NCBI RefSeq assembly: GCF_003594935.2
Contig: NZ_CP043342.1
Span: 4,464,001 to 4,528,000 of the forward strand
Reading direction: 5' to 3'
DNA from: Enterobacter huaxiensis
Lineage (GTDB): Bacteria; Pseudomonadota; Gammaproteobacteria; Enterobacterales; Enterobacteriaceae
DNA: 64,000 nt
How positions within the stretch are numbered: position 1 is the stretch's first letter; every line of letters starts with the position of its first letter. Made by a program: the position numbers and the translations under genes. This document shows, piece by piece, positions 53,022-60,773 of the stretch. A model generated the notes under the pieces. It was not told where the DNA came from and did not search any database. It worked only from the letters and a program-made list of their open reading frames with translations.

Positions 53022-55104
53022 GCTGCATCAAACGCTTGCCATACTCCGTAAAGGACATATAGGCGTCCCGATATTACTTCTTAGCGTGCTGGCCATGGTC
53101 ATGCTGCCGTTGTCACCGCTGATGCTTGATATCCTGTTTACCTTCAACATCGTGCTGGCGGTGGTGGTGCTACTGGTTGCGGTGAATATGCAGCGCCCGC
53201 TGGATTTTGCCGTCTTCCCGACGCTGCTGTTGATTACCACGCTAATGCGCCTGACCCTGAACGTGGCCTCCACCCGCGTGGTATTGCTGCACGGTCATGA
53301 AGGCGAAGGGGCGGCAGGTAAAGTCATTGAGGCGTTTGGCCAGGTGGTGATCGGCGGCGATTTCGTCGTCGGCTTCGTGGTCTTTATCATCCTGATGATC
53401 ATCAACTTTGTGGTGGTGACCAAGGGTGCGGAACGTATTTCTGAAGTGTCCGCGCGCTTTACGCTGGACGCCCTGCCGGGTAAACAGATGGCGATTGACG
53501 CGGATCTGAACGCCGGGCTGATCAACCAGAATCAGGCGCGGGACCGCCGTAAAGAGGTGTCTAAAGAGGCTGATTTTTACGGCGCAATGGACGGCGCGTC
53601 CAAGTTTGTTCGCGGGGATGCCATCGCCGGGATCATGGTGCTGATCATCAACGTTATCGGCGGGATCTGTATTGGTATCTTCAAATACGATCTCGATGCC
53701 AGCCACGCCTTCCAGCAGTACGTGCTGCTGACCATCGGTGATGGCCTGGCCGCCCAGATCCCCTCCCTCCTGCTGGCAACCGCAGCGGCGATTATCGTCA
53801 CCCGCGTCAGCGACGGCGATGACGTTAGCGACGAGATTAAAACGCAGCTGCTGGCCAAGCCGCAGGTGCTTTACACCGCCGCATTCGTCATGTTTATCCT
53901 GGCGATTGTCCCCGGCATGCCGCACATTGCCTTCCTGTGCTTCACCGGGCTATTGCTGTTTGCGGCCTGGCGCCAGAGTAAGGTTGTTAAACCTGCCGAA
54001 GAGGAGACGGATTACGACGCCATCAATGAGGCGCTCTCCACCGATACCACGCCGGCGATTAACTGGGAAAGCATTCCACTCGTCGAGCCGATTGGGCTTA
54101 ACCTGGGGTACAAGCTGGTGACGCTGATTGACTCGGCCAAAGGCAGCCCGCTTTCACAGCGTATCCGCGGGGTGCGTCAGGTGGTCTCAGAACAGTGCGG
54201 CGTGCTGCTGCCTGAAATCAGGATACGCGAAAACTTCCGCCTCAAACCCGCCCAGTACGCCATATACATCAACGGCATACGCACCTCGCTCGGCGAAGTG
54301 TACGCCGAGAAGCTGATGGCGATCCCCGGGGCTGAACTCTACGGTGAAATTGACGGCGTGCTGGATACCGATCCCGCCTACGGCATGGCGATCGTCTGGA
54401 TCGATCCGGAACAGAAAGCCAAGGCGCTGAATCTGGGTTATCAGGTGGTGGACTGCGCCAGCGTGGTCGCCACGCACGTGAACAAGGTTGCCCGCGAAAA
54501 CCTGCCGGAGCTGTTTAACTATGACGACATCACGCATCTGCATGCTCGGCTGGCATCCCAGGCGCCGAAGCTCGCGGAAGATTTGACCAACGCGCTTAGC
54601 TTCAGCCTGCTGCTGCGCATCTATCGCCAGCTGCTGCTGGAACAGGTTTCGCTTAAGGATATTGTGACCATTGCCTCAACGCTTCTTGAAAGCTCTGCGG
54701 CCACCAAAGATCCCATTCTGCTGACATCCGACGTGCGTTACGCGCTGCGTCGGGCCATCATCCATGCCATTAACGGCGATCGGCAAAAACTGGCAGCCTA
54801 TACCATCGATAATGCGCTGGAAAATATGCTGCTCGGCGCGCTGAATCAGTCCCAGCAGGCGGGGAAAGTGGCGCTGGACAGTTTTGCTGTTGACCCGAAT
54901 ATTCTCACGCAGCTGCAAAATACGATGCCCGTGATTCAGGAGCAGATGAAAGCGAAAGGAATGCCGCCGCTTCTGCTGGTCACGCCGCAGCTTCGGCCGC
55001 TGATTTCTCGCTATGGCAGGCTGTTTGCCAGCAATCTGCACGTGTTGTCGTATAACGAAGTGCCTGATGACAGCGATTTAACTATCGTGGGAACGCTGGC
55101 GTAA
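53008..55104 (+). CDS. flhA: Flagellar export gate protein FlhA
   Basis: 698 residues: eight membrane helices followed by a cytoplasmic nonamer ring domain that binds chaperone-substrate complexes. The family signature (TLLLITTLMRLTLNVASTRV) and the FHIPEP segment (RFTLDALPGKQMAIDADLNA) are present. It ends the rightward fliMNPQR-flhBA run. Confidence 0.97.
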   Translation: MANSKLHQTLAILRKGHIGVPILLLSVLAMVMLPLSPLMLDILFTFNIVLAVVVLLVAVNMQRPLDFAVFPTLLLITTLMRLTLNVASTRVVLLHGHEGEGAAGKVIEAFGQVVIGGDFVVGFVVFIILMIINFVVVTKGAERISEVSARFTLDALPGKQMAIDADLNAGLINQNQARDRRKEVSKEADFYGAMDGASKFVRGDAIAGIMVLIINVIGGICIGIFKYDLDASHAFQQYVLLTIGDGLAAQIPSLLLATAAAIIVTRVSDGDDVSDEIKTQLLAKPQVLYTAAFVMFILAIVPGMPHIAFLCFTGLLLFAAWRQSKVVKPAEEETDYDAINEALSTDTTPAINWESIPLVEPIGLNLGYKLVTLIDSAKGSPLSQRIRGVRQVVSEQCGVLLPEIRIRENFRLKPAQYAIYINGIRTSLGEVYAEKLMAIPGAELYGEIDGVLDTDPAYGMAIVWIDPEQKAKALNLGYQVVDCASVVATHVNKVARENLPELFNYDDITHLHARLASQAPKLAEDLTNALSFSLLLRIYRQLLLEQVSLKDIVTIASTLLESSAATKDPILLTSDVRYALRRAIIHAINGDRQKLAAYTIDNALENMLLGALNQSQQAGKVALDSFAVDPNILTQLQNTMPVIQEQMKAKGMPPLLLVTPQLRPLISRYGRLFASNLHVLSYNEVPDDSDLTIVGTLA

Positions 55105-55112
55105 CGCCAGCG
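55094..55112. repeat. 19-nt perfect palindrome centred on the flhA stop codon
   Basis: CGCTGGCG-TAA-CGCCAGCG: the stop codon itself forms the loop. No T-run follows, so it may protect the mRNA end or slow ribosomes and is only possibly a terminator. The convergent LprI-like gene ends 4 bp beyond it. Confidence 0.5.
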
Positions 55113-55115
55113 AGA

Positions 55116-56117
55116 CTAGTTATCTAAAAAACGCAATTTCCATGCGGCCAGCGTACGCGGCATTTTGCGCTGGTCGCTGCCGTCAGTGCTGTAGTAATGC
55201 AGCTCCAGGCCGCCGCCCTTCGCAGGGGAAATCCGTCCGGCCCAGATTTCGCCCTTCGGCGTATACATGATAATCGCCGTCCTGCTGTTAGCCGCCCCTT
55301 GCACCCACATTGAGAGCACGCGGGCACCGATATTATCGATATCATTCTGGTAGATGTAGACGTTCGCGCTGTCGACAAAATTCTGGTAATCATCCTTCAC
55401 CAGATCGCGGAATTTCTGATCCATTGCGCCATCGGCGAAAATACCGAGCGACAGCAGCGTGGGTTTGGGGCGCGGGTCAACGTCGGACAGTTTATACGCA
55501 CCGTCGAGGAATGCGCCTGCTGGCATGGATAAGCGGCATCCCCAGTCAGAATTACTGTAGACCTGTAATGAACCGTCTTTTTTCGGGATCAGCAGCAGCT
55601 TACAGTTACTGGTTTCAGCCACCTTTTCCACCACCAGCATACCGTACAGCCTGCGCGCTTCAGCAGTAAACTCGTCCTTATTCAGTCCCGCCCAGGCGCG
55701 GATGTCCAGCGTCGCGCTCCACTGCGCATTACGACTGAACTGAATCACGCCGCCGCTCATGTTCGGCGCCAGCATGTTCCACCATTTTCCTTCCCACTTA
55801 AAATCGCGGTTGGCATCGGACAATGCGCTAATGCCCGCGTAGTAAGCGCGTTCAATACAGGTATCAGAGGTGCATTTCTCCAGCAGCTTTTCCCAGTCGT
55901 CGTATTTTTTATTACTGCCTTCCACACCTTCATGCTGAAGCGCCTGATGATAGACAACGGAAAGGGTGCTATCCAGCCAGTGCAGGTTATCGTTGTTACA
56001 GATGGTATTTTCCAGAGGCGTAACCGCTCGCTGGCAATTCACCGCGAGAGCGCTGCCGCTGAAAAATAACAGAAGGAAAAACAGGCAACTATAAATACGA
56101 CGCGTCATTTTGTTCAA
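55116..56117 (-). CDS. Secreted protein with LprI-like N-terminal domain
   Basis: A 333-residue exported protein. The signal peptide (CLFFLLLFFSGSALA) is followed by a Cys-containing domain (NCQRAVTPLENTICNNDNLH, WLDSTLSVVYHQALQ, then CTSDTCIERAY; about residues 28-95) that has the spacing of the LprI/DUF1311 family, whose founder inhibits lysozyme. The C-terminal ~230 residues match nothing I know. The frame also allows an ATG at 56108. It sits in the flagellar island but faces left, with its own promoter region. A link to wall enzymes of the locus is speculative. Confidence 0.75.
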   Translation of the reverse strand: MNKMTRRIYSCLFFLLLFFSGSALAVNCQRAVTPLENTICNNDNLHWLDSTLSVVYHQALQHEGVEGSNKKYDDWEKLLEKCTSDTCIERAYYAGISALSDANRDFKWEGKWWNMLAPNMSGGVIQFSRNAQWSATLDIRAWAGLNKDEFTAEARRLYGMLVVEKVAETSNCKLLLIPKKDGSLQVYSNSDWGCRLSMPAGAFLDGAYKLSDVDPRPKPTLLSLGIFADGAMDQKFRDLVKDDYQNFVDSANVYIYQNDIDNIGARVLSMWVQGAANSRTAIIMYTPKGEIWAGRISPAKGGGLELHYYSTDGSDQRKMPRTLAAWKLRFLDN

Positions 56118-56605
56118 CTTTCATCCAGGGGGCGGCTATTGTGGCCAATGGTATTCATTATTGCAATATAAACCCTGATCGCCCGCTCTAAAATGGTTCA
56201 ATATAAATTAAATGTTAAGCAATGTTCTTATTTTGTCGCGATCAATAATGGAATGTATTGAAAGGGATGCATAAAATTAATTATTAACCACATGCTATAT
56301 GTGGGAAATGCATCTTCCCCTTTTTAAGGAAATAACATTTCCCATATTATTATGAAGTTAATGTCTTAGCCATGAACGACAGATTGATTTCATCGATCGA
56401 TATCCATTATTCGATCGACTTTGACAATCAAAATGGCTAACGCTAGACTATTATTTAACAGGCATTACTCTTTATTAAATAACGTAATTTTCATATTAAT
56501 GACTGCTAATAATCTTCATTTTTAACAGTTCATTAATATGCAGCGCATTTAAATCAACATTTAAACCCTCGCAGTTGGTTTCATCAGAGAGTTTCGGAGT
56601 CGTCA
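56118..56605. other. Divergent AT-rich region with twin palindromes
   Basis: 488 bp upstream of both the LprI-like and GGDEF genes. It holds two copies of the 8-bp palindrome TCGATCGA (56393-56400 and 56411-56418), 18 bp apart, a possible operator. Otherwise AT-rich with no gene found. Confidence 0.5.
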
Positions 56606-58099
56606 GTGATTGAAAGTTTAAACTTCAGAAGACCGCTTAACATATGCTTCGCGGTACTGGCTGCGACGTTTGTTTTTGTCGGACTGCTGATTGCCCATTC
56701 ACAGTGGACTGCCACTCAGGAGGTCTATAAAAAACAAAATCGCCTCTATATCAACAACGTGGCCTCCACTCTGGATAAATACCTGAACGGATATGAAAAC
56801 AGCGTCAGGGAAATGGCGCGCATTGCTGCCGACCAGCATAAATTTGATGTTAACCATGAGGGCAGCCTTGCACTGAGAAACTGGTTGATTGAGCGTTTAC
56901 GCATCATGCCGGATGGGATCTCAATCATTCATGCCGATAACAAAGGGAATCTCCTTCGCATTCCGTATGTCGAGGGCAACTCCAGCTGGGATCCGCGTAA
57001 AGAGCCCTGGTTTACGATCTCAATAGAAGATTCCGATGAAGCGCATTTCAGCATCAGCAGAGACCCGTTTGCGAATAAAGAGCGGGTGATCACCATCTCC
57101 CTGCCGGTCATTAACGGGACGGACGGGTCAAACAACGGCGTGCTGGCGTTGAATCTGGATATCGATAAAAGCATAGATATTCTGAATAACGCGCTCCCGC
57201 CCATGAAAAGCAGGACCTTTGTCATGACGCGCGATGGCGAACTGGTCATGAACCCGGGTTACCCGATAGAGCCGGCAAAACTAAAGGCGCTGGCTCGCTC
57301 TGCTCGTGAGTATCGTGGCGATTTTTCTATGGATTCACGCTATTACGCCTACCGCGCCATTGCGTCGCAATCCTGGCTGGTGGTGCATGAGGTGGATGAA
57401 AGCGAGCTTAACAGCCTCGTTTGGTCACAGTGCATCAATATTTTCTGGGGAGTGCTCTTTACCCTGGTCGTACTGTTTTTCTGCTGGTGGGCAACACGTG
57501 CATCCATGAACACCATCTTTATGCGCATCGCTACCAGCATCAGAAGAGGCGCTATCAAACCTGCCGCCGTCGAGGAATTGATTTTTGACGAAATATACAG
57601 CTCGCAGCAACGACACGAAAAAATCACGCATGAGGCCCTGACAGACGGCTTGACCGGGCTGAAAAATCGACGTGCGTTTGATGTCGATGCCTTACGTTAC
57701 AACAGTGAACCTCAGACGCACCTCGCCATGATTGATATCGATAATTTCAAAACGATTAACGATACGTGGGGGCATACCGTCGGCGATGTGGTGCTTAAGA
57801 CCATCGCCGAATTAGGTCTGCGCCTGCGGGGCCTGCAAAATATTACGCTCTACCGTTATGGCGGCGAAGAGATTGCCGTGCTGTTTAACGGCATCTCGCA
57901 GGAAAAAGCGCAAAGCTATCTCGAAAAATGGCGTATTACGGTGAATACCCGTAACTTCAGGGAAAATAACTTAAAAGTGTCTTTTAGTGCAGGGCTTTCC
58001 GCAATGGGCGGTGCCTCTCTTCCCGAGGTGATTGCGCGAGCGGATAAGCTACTGTATCAGGCAAAAAAAACCGGAAAGAACAAAGTCATCGCCGGCTAA
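56606..58099 (+). CDS. Membrane-bound diguanylate cyclase with periplasmic Cache-type sensor
   Basis: A 497-residue protein: transmembrane helix at ~12-32, a ~240-residue periplasmic sensor (DGISIIHADNKGNLLRIPYV, DPRKEPWFTISIEDSDEAHF; dCache-like), second helix at ~277-298, and a C-terminal GGDEF domain (ALTDGLTGLKNRRAFDVDAL, DIDNFKTINDTWGHTVGD). The active site reads GGEEI, with Ile in place of the usual Phe, and there is no RxxD inhibitory site. It is probably still a cyclase but this is not certain. The GTG start at 56606 has CGGAG 8 bp upstream. It heads the c-di-GMP cluster at the right edge of the island. Confidence 0.86.
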   Translation: MIESLNFRRPLNICFAVLAATFVFVGLLIAHSQWTATQEVYKKQNRLYINNVASTLDKYLNGYENSVREMARIAADQHKFDVNHEGSLALRNWLIERLRIMPDGISIIHADNKGNLLRIPYVEGNSSWDPRKEPWFTISIEDSDEAHFSISRDPFANKERVITISLPVINGTDGSNNGVLALNLDIDKSIDILNNALPPMKSRTFVMTRDGELVMNPGYPIEPAKLKALARSAREYRGDFSMDSRYYAYRAIASQSWLVVHEVDESELNSLVWSQCINIFWGVLFTLVVLFFCWWATRASMNTIFMRIATSIRRGAIKPAAVEELIFDEIYSSQQRHEKITHEALTDGLTGLKNRRAFDVDALRYNSEPQTHLAMIDIDNFKTINDTWGHTVGDVVLKTIAELGLRLRGLQNITLYRYGGEEIAVLFNGISQEKAQSYLEKWRITVNTRNFRENNLKVSFSAGLSAMGGASLPEVIARADKLLYQAKKTGKNKVIAG

Positions 58100-58117
58100 T
58101 TTCGATGCATTCAATTC

Positions 58118-58142
58118 CACCGCCCGCTTAAGGTGGGCGGTG
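58118..58142 (+). terminator. Hairpin after the GGDEF gene
   Basis: CACCGCCC / GGGCGGTG with a 9-nt loop, followed 10 bases later by GTTTTA. It overlaps the candidate LafS promoter of the next gene, so both readings compete for the same bases. Confidence 0.5.
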
Positions 58143-58157
58143 ATTGTGTCGTTTTAC
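58127..58157 (+). promoter_or_regulatory. Candidate LafS (sigma-28) promoter of the degenerate EAL gene
   Basis: CTTAAG (58127-58132), 15-bp spacer, GTCGTTTTAC (58148-58157). The -10 block is identical to that of lafA. The site overlaps a hairpin, so it needs testing. Confidence 0.5.
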
Positions 58158-58185
58158 CTATTATTGTTGTGGCTCCGAGGCTGGC

Positions 58186-58947
58186 ATGGAAAAAAGTACA
58201 CATTTTGTGATGCAGTGTGTCGAAAAAAATAAACTCGATGCGGGCATCGATTTTGTCATTCAACCTATTTTCGACCTCTCCCGATTCGTCTGTATCGGTG
58301 GCGAAGTGCTGGTACGGGGTACCCATCGCCGCCATGTCGTTCCACCTCATTTATTTATCGGCGAGCTGGAGAAAAACGGCGGAATTGTATCCATGGGCGA
58401 TTACATCATGGCCCGGGCTTTTCGCTATATTTCCAGCCAGACGCCAGAAGTGCGCGATAAGCAGCTCTTCACGCTCAATATTTCCTGGATTCAGTTACAG
58501 GATATTCATTTCGCCACCCGAGCATTAACGTTGCTGTCTGAGTATAAACTCACGCCACGCCATATTGTGTTTGAGATAACGGATAGCGGCGAACCCAACG
58601 ATACGGTGAGCAAAAATCTTGGCTTATTGCGTGAAGCGGGAATTAATCTGGCCTGGGACGGTATCGACTGTCTGGAGAAACTTCAATCGAGGCTGGCGCT
58701 CTCGATGCCCGATTACGTGAAACTGGATCGAAGCTGCCTCAACGCCGATAAACTTGAACACACCTTCACAATGCTTGAACACCTGAAACAGTGGGATATC
58801 GACGTCATTATCGAAGGCATTGAAAACTACGTTCACGTGTCGACGATGCTTCGCCATGGCGTTCAGTATGGTCAGGGGTTTTTGTTTTCACGCCCTGTCA
58901 GTAAGGAAGCGTTTCATCAGCAATATATGCAGCCAGAGCGCGCCTAA
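58186..58947 (+). CDS. Stand-alone EAL-domain protein with degenerate active site
   Basis: A 253-residue soluble protein made of one EAL domain. Some catalytic positions remain (E in GGEVLVRG, N in LNISW, E in FEITDSG, K in YVKLDRS, E in IIEGIE, Q in QYGQGF), but the central DDFGTG motif is WDGIDC, so the second metal-binding aspartate is lost. It may bind c-di-GMP or a protein without hydrolysing it, as YdiV does with FlhDC. The ATG at 58186 has GAGG upstream. Its promoter resembles that of lafA, and the next EAL gene follows after 12 bp. Confidence 0.82.
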   Translation: MEKSTHFVMQCVEKNKLDAGIDFVIQPIFDLSRFVCIGGEVLVRGTHRRHVVPPHLFIGELEKNGGIVSMGDYIMARAFRYISSQTPEVRDKQLFTLNISWIQLQDIHFATRALTLLSEYKLTPRHIVFEITDSGEPNDTVSKNLGLLREAGINLAWDGIDCLEKLQSRLALSMPDYVKLDRSCLNADKLEHTFTMLEHLKQWDIDVIIEGIENYVHVSTMLRHGVQYGQGFLFSRPVSKEAFHQQYMQPERA

Positions 58948-58959
58948 GGCCTACCGGAT

Positions 58960-59943
58960 ATGTATCGTAAGCACCTTCTGCGCAAAAAGAAAAACCGGGT
59001 ACTTGCGGCAGCCTTTGTGTTTACGCTGAGCCTGATTATCACCTCTTTACTCGCAGTGAAAATCCGGACCATGAGCGCCAGCACGCTCTCCACGTTATCT
59101 TATCTGGCGAGCGTCAGTCTGATTTTGCTGATCCCGATAGTCGCGGCAACGATCACGTGGTTCATGGCTGCCCGGCGGCATTCACTTTATTCACAGCTGG
59201 CACGGGCCATCCGCCAGCATCAGATCCATCCTCATTATCAGCCGCTGATCTGCGCGCAAAGCAACACCGTCTCGGGTGCTGAAGTCCTGGCGCGCTGGCA
59301 TCACGACGAGCTGGGCTTTATCCCTCCCGATGTATTTATTCCTGTCGCAGAATCTACCGGGCTTATTATTAATCTGACGGAAAGCCTCCTGGAGCAGGTG
59401 GTTGGCGATCTCCGGCAGGGCACCGCGACATTCCCTCCGGGATTTAAGCTCAATCTGAATATCAGCTACGCCCACGTAGTGGATAGCAGTTTTCATCTGT
59501 TCGTCGATGACTGGGCGCCCGTATTCGAAGCCTTAGGCATCACACTGGTCTTTGAGATCACCGAGCGCGAGAACATCGACATTAACGATGATATCGTGGC
59601 GAAAATTGCACATATCAAACGCAGCGGTATCAAGATTGCGCTGGATGATTTTGGCACCGGTTTCTCTAATCTTGCCTTTATTGCCAATCTGAATCCCGAC
59701 AGCATCAAGATTGACCGCATGTTTATTCGTCAGATCTCAAAGGATGTGGCTACACCCTTAATTGACTGCGTGATAGACATGGCCAGACGGATGAACATAC
59801 TCACGACGGCTGAAGGCGTTGAGCATGACTACCAGGTCGAGTATCTCAGAGCGAACAACATAGACTGTTTGCAGGGCTATTTTTTCTCTAAGCCGCTCTG
59901 CTTCAACGAATTCACCAGCTTCCTTCAGCGCTACAGAGGCTGA
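58960..59943 (+). CDS. Membrane EAL phosphodiesterase, intact active site
   Basis: A 327-residue protein with two N-terminal transmembrane helices (about 18-38 and 45-68), almost no periplasmic loop, and an EAL domain with all key motifs: GAEVLARW, LNLNISYAHV, FEITEREN, LDDFGTGFSN, SIKIDRMF, TAEGVE and QGYFFSKP. It should degrade c-di-GMP at the inner membrane. It forms an operon with the degenerate EAL gene and ends just before the ssb terminator. Confidence 0.88.
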   Translation: MYRKHLLRKKKNRVLAAAFVFTLSLIITSLLAVKIRTMSASTLSTLSYLASVSLILLIPIVAATITWFMAARRHSLYSQLARAIRQHQIHPHYQPLICAQSNTVSGAEVLARWHHDELGFIPPDVFIPVAESTGLIINLTESLLEQVVGDLRQGTATFPPGFKLNLNISYAHVVDSSFHLFVDDWAPVFEALGITLVFEITERENIDINDDIVAKIAHIKRSGIKIALDDFGTGFSNLAFIANLNPDSIKIDRMFIRQISKDVATPLIDCVIDMARRMNILTTAEGVEHDYQVEYLRANNIDCLQGYFFSKPLCFNEFTSFLQRYRG

Positions 59944-59950
59944 AAAACAA

Positions 59951-59974
59951 AAAGCCCCGAAAGGGGCTTTTTTT
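59951..59974. terminator. Bidirectional intrinsic terminator between EAL gene and ssb
   Basis: AAAGCCCC GAAA GGGGCTTT followed by a T-run; the mirror A-run lets it serve ssb too. It marks the right edge of the insertion. Confidence 0.9.
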
Positions 59975-59991
59975 ACTTCACGCAACAGGTC

Positions 59992-60522
59992 TTAGAACGG
60001 GATATCGTCGTCGAAGTCCATTGGCGGTTCGTTAGACGGGGCCGGAGCAGACTGCTGCTGCGGACGAGACTGCGCGCCGCCGCTGAACTGGTTGCCGCCC
60101 TGCGGCTGCTGAGGCTGACCCCAACCGCCCTGCTGCTGGTTCTGACCGCCACCTGCCGGTGCGCCACCGCCCTGACGGCCGCCCAGCATCTGCATGGTGC
60201 CGCCAACGTTAACCACCACTTCCGTGGTGTATTTCTCAGCGCCGGCCTGATCGGTCCATTTGCGGGTACGCAGCTGGCCTTCGATATAAACCTGAGAACC
60301 TTTACGCAGATACTCACCGGCCACTTCAGCCAGTTTGCCAAACAGCACAACGCGGTGCCATTCGGTCTGCTCTTTCATCTCACCGGTCGCTTTATCACGC
60401 CAGGATTCGGAAGTAGCCAGCGTAATGTTGGCAACTGCGCCACCACTCGGCATGTAGCGTACTTCCGGGTCCTGGCCCAGATTACCGACGAGAATCACCT
60501 TGTTTACGCCTCTGCTGGCCAT
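59992..60522 (-). CDS. ssb: Single-stranded DNA-binding protein SSB
   Basis: A 176-residue replication and repair protein. The OB fold (ASRGVNKVILVGNLGQDPEV, WHRVVLFGKLAEVAGEYLRK) is followed by a Gly/Gln/Pro-rich linker and the conserved acidic tail MDFDDDIPF that binds partner proteins. It is divergent from uvrA as in E. coli. Confidence 0.98.
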   Translation of the reverse strand: MASRGVNKVILVGNLGQDPEVRYMPSGGAVANITLATSESWRDKATGEMKEQTEWHRVVLFGKLAEVAGEYLRKGSQVYIEGQLRTRKWTDQAGAEKYTTEVVVNVGGTMQMLGGRQGGGAPAGGGQNQQQGGWGQPQQPQGGNQFSGGAQSRPQQQSAPAPSNEPPMDFDDDIPF

Positions 60523-60670
60523 GTTCGTGTCTCCTGAATACGTTTCTTAATAGTGTAAACGCGCGAGTGTACCATTTCCACACGCCACTTTGATAGTTGC
60601 GTAGCATGTTCCAGAGTTCTCTCGCGAACTCGACATTGTTACACAGCTAATCAGAAAATGCATTCCAATA

Positions 60671-60686
60671 CTGTATATTCAAACAG
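60671..60686. promoter_or_regulatory. LexA (SOS) box of uvrA/ssb
   Basis: CTGTATATTCAAACAG matches the CTGT-N8-ACAG LexA consensus and stands where the E. coli uvrA SOS box is. Confidence 0.92.
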
Positions 60687-60773
60687 GTTAAATTGTGTCA
60701 TAATTAGCCGTTTCAGACAGCCGGTTGTCCTTCAAACAAACTAGGCAATCCGTGTTCCAACCGGGAAAGGTGA

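Noticed and set aside
13190..59990. Prophage, transposon or tRNA-linked island hypothesis
   Set aside because: No integrase, transposase, tRNA gene, phage structural gene or flanking att-like direct repeat was seen at or inside the edges.
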